DNA from: an uncultured Myxococcales bacterium | Lineage (GTDB): Bacteria > Myxococcota_A > UBA9042 > DTJE01 | DNA: 37,594 nt | Direction: 5' to 3' | NCBI GenBank assembly: GCA_903936705.1 | Contig: CAIZWN010000031.1 | Span: forward strand, 1 to 37,594 | Shown: in pieces, positions 32,237 through 37,594 of the stretch | Layout: each line of letters begins with the position of its first letter | Numbering within the stretch: position 1 is the stretch's first letter | The notes under the pieces: generated by a model | Databases searched by the model: none | The model's input: the letters and a program-made list of their open reading frames with translations, nothing else | What the model was told of the DNA's origin: nothing | Program-made: the position numbers and the translations under genes

Positions 32237-34479
32237 CACGCCACCTCCGACGCGAATCCCACGCGTCCCTTGCCGTTGCCGCCCATGGCGACAATCTCTT
32301 CTTCTGCCGCAATTTCCAGCGCCTGCATCGATACCACCTCGTTGCGACTTGCAACCCGGAAGGCCGCCTTGAACACCGCGTTGCGGATGCGCCCGCCCGA
32401 CAGCGCATAGCGGCGACCCAGACGCACGACGTCCACGGTCCCGTCCATCGGCACCGTGTCAGGCAGCAGCCCGCGCCAGATGGCTGCCCGTCCAGCGGCA
32501 TCGGGCATCGGGAAGGCCAGCCGGTAGGCGATTCGCCGCGACAACGCCCGGTCCAGCACCACTTCCCGGTTTGTTGCCAGCAGCACCAGCCCGTCATGAC
32601 GCTCGACCAGGCGCAGCAGCACGTTGACCGCCCGGTCGTCGTGATGCGCGCTGCCGCCAGGGGTTTCGCCGCCCCGTTCGCCCAGTAACGAATCACATTC
32701 GTCCAGGAACAGAACCGCCGAATGGGCCTTCGCGTCCCGGAACATCTGCGCCAGGTTGCGCTCGGTCTCGCCCACCCACTTGGATACCAGCGACGGGATG
32801 GACGCCTCCAGCAGCGGCCGCCCCAGCTCGCCCGCAACCGCCTGCGCGCACAGCGTTTTGCCGGTTCCCGGCTCGCCCACGAACAGGGCAGCCAGGCCCT
32901 TGCCGCCCCCGACGTGCCCGGCGATTCGCCAGCGCTCCAGCACCGTGCGCCGCCCCCTCGCCGCCGCCACCAGTTCTTCCACCTGGGCCTTCATCACCGG
33001 CGGCAGCACCACGTCGGCCAGCAGCGCCTTGGGATTGGTCAGTTCCAGGTGTTCGTCCGACGCCCGGTGCCCCTGGTTGCGCGCGGCGTTTTCCAGGTGC
33101 GCCATCGTGATCCACAACTTGTCGCCGCCGGTCGCAACCGCCTCGGCAACCGCCTCCAGCACGGCGTTCTTGATGTACCCCCCTGCCAGTTCATGCCTGT
33201 CGGCCAGGGCGTCCAGGTCCACATCCGCGGCCAGCGGAGCACCAGCCGGCAGATGCCGTCGCCACAACGCCCGCCTTGCCTCGCGGTCCGGCGCCGGAAA
33301 GCGCACCTTCACCAGAATTCGCCGGTCCAAAGCCTCGTCCAGCGCCGCGGGCAGGTTGGTGGCAAGGATCGCCACGCCCTCGAAACGCTCCAGTTCAGTC
33401 AGCAGGACCGTCATCAGCGCGTTGCCGTAACGCCGGTCCGCGAACAGGCCCTCGCACTCGTCGAAAAACAACACCGCGTTGCGCAGGCGCGCCTCCCGGA
33501 ACAATGCCGGCAGGAATCGCCCGGACTCGCGATTTTCCAGGAAGGTCGGGATGTCCACGTTCAGCACGCGTCGGCCCAGTTCCTTTGCCACGGCGTGGGC
33601 CGTCAGAGTCTTGCCCGTGCCTGGCGCCCCGTGGAACAGCATCACCAAACCGCGCCCGTAGGTGATGACCTCGTCGAAACCCCACTCGCGCCGACACTCC
33701 AGATACCGGTCGTGGTGCTGCAGAACCGCCAGGATGCGCCGCTTGTCCTCGGGTTCCATGACTACCGCGTCAAAGCCCGCCAGTGGCGCCTCGATGCGCG
33801 AAAATCCCAGGAATGCGTCGTCCAGTCGCGGGTCGCCGACAACGTGATTGAAAGCCTGCGACGTGATGCGCAGCGCAGCGCCCAGCAGGTCGTCGGGCCA
33901 CAGCATGCCGCCCGTCAGGTCCACCGTAACCAGGTCGTTGCGCACCAGCGGCGCCACGCACCCGAAAGTCGCCCGGCGCGGCACCGTTTCCGCGAAGGAC
34001 ATTCCCGCGAACGTGAACGCCACGTCGGGGGTCAGATTGGTCCCATAGCCGCGGTCGGCCAGGTCCGCGAACAGTTGGCCAAAGCGGTTTGAAAAACACG
34101 CCGCGACGGCCAGCAGCATGACCGTGCGCTCGAACGCGTCCAGCCCAGCCTCGTTTGCCAGCCGGTCGAAGGCCGTGGGCCCGTGCGCCGCCCGCCACTT
34201 TGCCAGGCGCAGGTCGATTGACGACCGCAGATCCTGTTCCTTTTTTCGCAACCGCCGCAGGGTTGCTGCGCCATTGTCGGTTCGTTCGTCATCGTCCTGT
34301 TCGCCCCCGCGCCGCCGCCCGCCACGGCGTGCCTCGGTCGCCGCTTCGCGAACGCGATCCGCCGTGATGCGCCGCAGCCGCGTTTCCACCCAACGCAGTT
34401 CCTCGTCCAGCCACTCCAGTTCCGTCGCGTAGGGTCCCTTCAATGAATCCATCGAACCCGAAATCCGTGCCCTGGGCAT
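32236..34479 (-). CDS. Tandem AAA+ ATPase (two ATPase domains) with unknown N-terminal domain
   Basis: This encodes 747 residues. ATG 34479 follows GAGGAGG. The N-terminal ~240 residues are helical with a basic, low-complexity stretch (RRGGRRRGGEQDDDERTDNG). AAA domain 1 has Walker A GAPGTGKT (284-291), Walker B VLFFDE (336-341) and DRR (385-387). Domain 2 has GEPGTGKT (535-542), a pore-type SKWVGETERN (566-575) and VLFLDECDS (589-597). AAA proteins of this Cdc48-like design form hexamers that unfold proteins or remodel complexes. It leads the operon and is followed by SWIM, MoxR and VWA genes in 1-28-base overlaps. The role is unknown. Confidence 0.88.
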   Translation of the reverse strand: MPRARISGSMDSLKGPYATELEWLDEELRWVETRLRRITADRVREAATEARRGGRRRGGEQDDDERTDNGAATLRRLRKKEQDLRSSIDLRLAKWRAAHGPTAFDRLANEAGLDAFERTVMLLAVAACFSNRFGQLFADLADRGYGTNLTPDVAFTFAGMSFAETVPRRATFGCVAPLVRNDLVTVDLTGGMLWPDDLLGAALRITSQAFNHVVGDPRLDDAFLGFSRIEAPLAGFDAVVMEPEDKRRILAVLQHHDRYLECRREWGFDEVITYGRGLVMLFHGAPGTGKTLTAHAVAKELGRRVLNVDIPTFLENRESGRFLPALFREARLRNAVLFFDECEGLFADRRYGNALMTVLLTELERFEGVAILATNLPAALDEALDRRILVKVRFPAPDREARRALWRRHLPAGAPLAADVDLDALADRHELAGGYIKNAVLEAVAEAVATGGDKLWITMAHLENAARNQGHRASDEHLELTNPKALLADVVLPPVMKAQVEELVAAARGRRTVLERWRIAGHVGGGKGLAALFVGEPGTGKTLCAQAVAGELGRPLLEASIPSLVSKWVGETERNLAQMFRDAKAHSAVLFLDECDSLLGERGGETPGGSAHHDDRAVNVLLRLVERHDGLVLLATNREVVLDRALSRRIAYRLAFPMPDAAGRAAIWRGLLPDTVPMDGTVDVVRLGRRYALSGGRIRNAVFKAAFRVASRNEVVSMQALEIAAEEEIVAMGGNGKGRVGFASEVA

Positions 34480-34780
34480 CTGCCACCTCCTCGCCTTTAC
34501 AACCCGTGAAGAGCGGGGACTAAACCCTGAAACCGCGACATCGCGATCAACTCGCCCTTCCCTGTAACTACCCGCGAGAATTCGGAATTAAGCCCACTGG
34601 AACGGCTTTAGTCACGGCGCGGCACGTTGCGTGCCGGTTTGTTGCAGATTCCATATTTTCCGGGGTAGGTTCGCGATCGGCAGGGTGCCGCAGCACGTTC
34701 AGCTCGATGGGCACGTTCCGGTCACTGGCCAACCGTAAGTACTGCGGGAAGTCATGCAGGTTCGTCGCCGTCCAAAGTCA
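34480..34780. other. Spacer upstream of the AAA operon with a decayed coding stretch
   Basis: This contains the leader and promoter of the AAA operon; no strong -35/-10 pair is certain. It also contains the reading described at 34591-34784. I see nothing else. Confidence 0.35.
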
Positions 34781-34784
34781 TCAC
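34591..34784 (-). pseudogene. Possible remnant of a gene overlapping the XRE stop
   Basis: An ATG in GTGATGACT overlaps the XRE-gene stop (the usual place for a toxin in an antitoxin-first pair) and reads MTLDGDEPA before a stop. Allowing a one-base shift, the strand stays open and protein-like: HDFPQYLRLASDRNVPIELNVL, then RHPADREPTPENM. I do not recognise it. It could be a frameshifted or truncated partner of the XRE regulator. Confidence 0.35.
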
Positions 34785-35299
34785 AGGTACTCGGCAAGGG
34801 CCGCACGGGCAATCCGGTACAGTTTGATGACCCGCCCCTCCGGTGCCGGCGTCGTCAGCTTCCACGCCAACGAACCGCGGGAGAAACGCGCCGCGAAAAA
34901 GCCTGGGAAGTGCAGTCGCAGCGCCAGCAAAAGGGCCTGGATCGCCTCTGCTTCCCGGCTGTCCACCGCCACCGTGCCCCGCGACAAGCCAGCCAGCGCG
35001 GGCGCCAGTTCCCGGATCAACCGGTCCCCGCTTTTCGGCACTTTCCTGGAGGCGCTGGCCGCCGACATCGGCAACCCCAGTTCGCACAACGCGTCCCAGT
35101 CCGGTTCCACGGCCTGACAGCCATGGGTCAGAGCCAGTTCACGCATGACCTTCGTCAGCGTCGAAAACGCCGGATTCGCACATCCCGCCTCGATGTTCTG
35201 AATGCTAGCCAGACTGACGCCGGATCGACGCGCCACTTCGGCCTGAGTGAATCCAAGTTCAAGGCGCTGCCGACCGATCGCCGGTCCCAAAGTCTTCAT
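34781..35299 (-). CDS. XRE-family HTH regulator
   Basis: This encodes 172 residues from ATG 35299. Residues ~5-60 form an HTH_3/XRE domain (IGRQRLELGFTQAEVARRSGVSLASIQNIEAGCANPAFSTLTKVMREL). The remainder is helical (PKSGDRLIRELAPALAG, KLYRIARAALAEYL), similar to antitoxins or to regulators of defence loci. It diverges from the ATPase/nuclease pair at 35436, sharing a 136-base spacer. A strong promoter lies only 7 bases before its ATG, so its mRNA is probably leaderless. It likely represses itself and perhaps the divergent genes. Confidence 0.85.
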   Translation of the reverse strand: MKTLGPAIGRQRLELGFTQAEVARRSGVSLASIQNIEAGCANPAFSTLTKVMRELALTHGCQAVEPDWDALCELGLPMSAASASRKVPKSGDRLIRELAPALAGLSRGTVAVDSREAEAIQALLLALRLHFPGFFAARFSRGSLAWKLTTPAPEGRVIKLYRIARAALAEYL

Positions 35300-35306
35300 A
35301 CCTAGA

Positions 35307-35335
35307 ATATTATGGGTCGCGACGCGGGTTGGCAA
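35307..35335 (-). promoter_or_regulatory. Promoter of the XRE gene, apparently leaderless
   Basis: The -35 TTGCCA (35330-35335) and -10 TAATAT (35307-35312) on the minus strand have 17-base spacing. ATG 35299 begins 7 bases after the -10, so transcription and translation would start at nearly the same base. Confidence 0.6.
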
Positions 35336-35380
35336 GCGGTCGCATTCGACTGCCAGCCCTGGCCGGAAGTCGGCGTCTCG

Positions 35381-35409
35381 TGGACTCGCCTCGGCTTTCC
35401 TGTTAGATT
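35381..35409 (+). promoter_or_regulatory. Promoter of the ATPase/nuclease pair
   Basis: TGGACT (35381-35386) and TAGATT (35404-35409) are 17 bases apart, 26 bases before ATG 35436. The divergent XRE promoter lies 45 bases away, so a repressor at one could affect both. Confidence 0.4.
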
Positions 35410-35435
35410 CGGCGTGCCCTGCGGAAGAGGCGCTG

Positions 35436-36476
35436 ATGATCAAGTCGTTGACAGTTAAGGATTTCACGGTCTTCAGCGAGGCCCGGTTCGACCTGGGTGC
35501 CCTGAACATAATTCACGGCGAGAACGGCGCTGGTAAGACACACCTTCTGAAACTTGCGTATTCGGTCTGGTCCACCTTGAGGCCCGAGACATCGGCCGGA
35601 GCCCCGGAACGGCCGACGAAGAAGTGGCTGGAACCCGAACTGGGGCGGAAGCTGACCGCTGTCTTCCGACCCGACAAACTCGGGCGATTGGCCCGCAGGA
35701 TGCCGGGGACGGCGAAGGCGTCCGTGAACGTGCGCTTCGACGACAAGTCGCTGAACACGAAGTTCGAGTTCCACACGCGCAGTTCTTCGGATGTGACGGT
35801 CAAGAGTCTGCCCGAAGCGTGGGCCGAACTGGCACCCGTCTACCTCCCGACGCGCGAAGCCCTGTCGGTTTTCCCCGGTTTCGTATCACTGTACGAGGGG
35901 ACTCGACTCCCGTTCGACGAAACCTGGCGCGACCTTTGCCAGCAACTGGACGCAAGGCTACTCCAGGGGCCGCGGCCAGCGGCGGTGCAGCACATGCTTG
36001 ATCCACTTAGCCTGGCGCTCGGGGGGGAACTCCGCCTCGAAAAGGATCGCTTCTATCTTTACCTCCCTAGCGGTCGCATGGAGATCGACCTGGTGGCTGA
36101 GGGGGTGCGTAAGCTGGCCATGCTGGCATGGTTGGTCGCCACACAGAAGTTGCAAAGCAAGGGCGCGCTGTTCTGGGATGAGCCGGAAGCCAACCTCAAC
36201 CCAAAGTTGGTGAAACTGGTTGCGCCGGTACTTATTGGCTTGGCGCGCAGCGGTGTCCAGGTCTTTGCCGCTACCCACAGCCTTTTCCTGATGCGCGAAC
36301 TGCACGTCCTGCTGCAGGGGGCCGATAAGGGAGTGAAGACCCGATTCATCGGCCTCCATTTGAACGATGGTGAGGTCACGGTCGATCAGGGGGACACTCT
36401 GGACGACTCCGGCGAAATTTCGACGCTGGACGAAACACTGGAGCAGTCGGAACGATACCTAGCCCTGGAGGGCTAG
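35436..36476 (+). CDS. ABC-type (RecF/OLD-like) ATPase, candidate defence protein
   Basis: This encodes 346 residues from ATG 35436. Walker A is GENGAGKT (28-35), with the opening MIKSLTVKDFTVFSEARFDLG typical of RecF/OLD-type ATPases. A signature-like AEGVRKLAMLAWL lies at 221-233, Walker B FWDEPEANLNP at 246-256, and ATHS carries the switch His (281). Only ~110 residues separate the lobes, so no long coiled coil is present, and no TOPRIM domain follows. Such ATPases pair with nucleases in phage-defence systems (Septu PtuA, Gabija GajA, PARIS AriA). Here the partner is the nuclease-like gene two bases downstream. No member of a named system is confidently recognised. Confidence 0.85.
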   Translation: MIKSLTVKDFTVFSEARFDLGALNIIHGENGAGKTHLLKLAYSVWSTLRPETSAGAPERPTKKWLEPELGRKLTAVFRPDKLGRLARRMPGTAKASVNVRFDDKSLNTKFEFHTRSSSDVTVKSLPEAWAELAPVYLPTREALSVFPGFVSLYEGTRLPFDETWRDLCQQLDARLLQGPRPAAVQHMLDPLSLALGGELRLEKDRFYLYLPSGRMEIDLVAEGVRKLAMLAWLVATQKLQSKGALFWDEPEANLNPKLVKLVAPVLIGLARSGVQVFAATHSLFLMRELHVLLQGADKGVKTRFIGLHLNDGEVTVDQGDTLDDSGEISTLDETLEQSERYLALEG

Positions 36477-36478
36477 CC

Positions 36479-37009
36479 ATGAGGCTTCGTGAGGGGAACG
36501 TCGAGTGGACCTTCCCGGATGGCTGGACCGCCTCGAAGTACGACGAATGGACATTCTACCGCAAGCAGTTCCAGCGAACCGCTGACCGTGGCGCCAAGGC
36601 TGCCGACTTCGTTGCGATCACTCCCGAGGGCGACACCCTCTGGTTGATTGAGGCGAAAGACTACACCTTTGAACCCCGAGGCGATTCAAAGGAGTCGCTG
36701 GGCATCGAGGTCGCACGAAAGGCTCGGGATACGCTGGCTGGGCTGTTCGCCGCTGCCGTCAATGGCGGGGGGGACGAGCAGGTAGTTGCCGGCAGGGCCT
36801 TGGGCGCGCGCCGGATCCGAGTCGTGCTGCACCTTGAGCAGCCCACCACGAAGACCCGGATCTACCCAACAATCCTGGACCGGGCTGACGTTTTGCAAAA
36901 GCTGAAACAGGTGCTCAAGGCCATCGACCCGCACCCGATGGTGATGGACACGACCCACGCGGGAGGGGTGCCCTGGGCCGTCGCCTGGAAGCCCGACATG
37001 CCTTCCTGA
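36479..37009 (+). CDS. Small PD-(D/E)XK-like nuclease, partner of the ATPase
   Basis: This encodes 176 residues. ATG 36479 lies two bases after the ATPase stop. Residues 41-62 read AADFVAITPEGDTLWLIEAKDY: Asp43, 14 residues, Glu58-Ala-Lys60, which is the D-(E)xK active site of the PD-(D/E)XK nuclease fold, with a hydrophobic strand between. RIRVVLHLEQP follows as a core strand. No DNA-binding domain is visible. As the second gene of a two-gene unit it is expected to be the effector. Nuclease activity is inferred from the motif. Confidence 0.65.
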   Translation: MRLREGNVEWTFPDGWTASKYDEWTFYRKQFQRTADRGAKAADFVAITPEGDTLWLIEAKDYTFEPRGDSKESLGIEVARKARDTLAGLFAAAVNGGGDEQVVAGRALGARRIRVVLHLEQPTTKTRIYPTILDRADVLQKLKQVLKAIDPHPMVMDTTHAGGVPWAVAWKPDMPS

Positions 37010-37145
37010 TCCATCGGCGCATCTGGTGTCGGTTTGACGCTCCCGATCATCACGAGGTTCGATAGCCGTCGCCCCCCTTTGCCCTGGCCGGCCCCATCTG
37101 CTAACTTGCAAAAGCCAAGGGATGGCCATCGTTGACGGAGGCTCC

Positions 37146-37594
37146 ATGGCCACAATGCACCCGAGCTCGTTGCCCGATGAGGTCCGGGACGACCCGCGTC
37201 GATCGGCCGAGATCCGCACCTTCCACGCGCTGGATACGCTGGACGACGACTTTCACGTCTTTTATGGCGTGACCTGGCAATCGCGCAGCGGCGGGCGCGC
37301 CCGGGATGGCGAGGCGGATTTCCTTGTGGCCCACCCCGACCTGGGCCTGCTGGTGCTGGAGGTGAAGGGCGGCGGCATAGCCCGCGGTCCCCAAGGCTGG
37401 ACCAGCACGGACCGCACCGGTACCGCTTACGGCATTCGAGACCCAGGCCAGCAGGCTCGGGAAAACCACTACCTGCTGCTGGACAAGATCCACGAGTTCC
37501 CGGGCTGGAGTCACCGCCACGTTCGCGCCGGTCATGGCGTCGTGTTTCCCGATTGCTGCATCGACGGGGCTTTGGCACTGGACCTGCCACGGGA
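37146..37594 (+). CDS. NERD-domain protein, 3'-truncated by the window edge
   Basis: ATG 37146 follows GGAGG, and the frame is open to the end (149 codons). It carries a NERD nuclease-related domain: EIRTFHALDTLDDDFHVFYGVTW, GEADFLVAHPDLGLLVLEVKGG (Asp-Glu-x-Lys active-site type) and a later LLLDKIHEFPGW. NERD domains often precede helicase or kinase domains in defence or DNA-processing proteins. The downstream architecture lies outside the window. Together with the ATPase/nuclease pair it suggests a continuing accessory island. Confidence 0.8.
   Translation, partial: MATMHPSSLPDEVRDDPRRSAEIRTFHALDTLDDDFHVFYGVTWQSRSGGRARDGEADFLVAHPDLGLLVLEVKGGGIARGPQGWTSTDRTGTAYGIRDPGQQARENHYLLLDKIHEFPGWSHRHVRAGHGVVFPDCCIDGALALDLPR

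Noticed and set aside
30642-32372. Long + frame opposite the MoxR/VWA genes
   Set aside because: Antisense shadow; composition is Arg/Gln/Pro-rich and crosses all gene boundaries.

Overview
The window is a high-GC bacterial chromosome fragment, most likely from a Myxococcota or related 'deltaproteobacterial' genome and possibly a metagenome assembly. This placement rests on the lipoproteins with MopE-type CDGLDNDCDG repeats, very Cys-rich secreted proteins, a selenocysteine tRNA, and a NikR operator of the form I recall for delta-proteobacteria. It is inferred, not proven. Genes are dense, mostly start with ATG or GTG, and many overlap by 1-4 bases in coupled operons.

Layout. 1-5469 (+): end of an unknown coiled-coil protein, a large Cys-rich lipoprotein and a secreted repeat protein. 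5470-7625: an integrase-tail scar, a small HTH regulator (-) and a bile-acid/sodium symporter-type carrier (+). 7626-10005 (-): a membrane J-domain protein, HflK and HflC. 10076-18524: an 8.4 kb segment bounded by a perfect 43-bp direct repeat of the 3' half of tRNA-Gly(CCC). It holds a truncated membrane sensor fused to a tyrosine-recombinase tail and a nickel locus: a NikR box, two small lipoproteins, a TonB receptor, an ECF S component, a methyltransferase, the ECF T and A components, and NikR. 18483-18554: the intact tRNA-Gly. 18600-22342 (-): an overlapping operon of a MopE-repeat lipoprotein (one-base frameshift), another lipoprotein and a Fur-family regulator. 22438-25164: MnmE, a PilZ protein and a methyltransferase. 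25299-27047: tRNA-Sec, a phage Dam remnant, a secreted phosphodiesterase-like lipoprotein and a broken second tRNA-Sec. 27256-28311: an acyltransferase.

The right third looks like an accessory or defence-type region. From 34479 down to 29446 (-) runs a tightly overlapping operon of a two-domain AAA+ ATPase, a SWIM zinc-finger protein, a MoxR AAA+ ATPase and a VWA/HExxH protein, followed by a WYL-domain regulator. To its right lie an XRE regulator with its own strong, apparently leaderless promoter, a divergent ABC-type ATPase plus PD-(D/E)XK-like nuclease pair, and the start of a NERD-domain gene cut by the window end.

Working together: in the nickel locus the receptor would bring a nickel species across the outer membrane, the ECF complex across the inner membrane, and NikR would close the operon through a box overlapping its promoter. 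The S component is not NikM/CbiM-like and a methyltransferase sits inside the operon, so the imported species may be a nickel chelate. The two right-hand modules are the best candidates for uncharacterised NTP-dependent conflict or stress systems.
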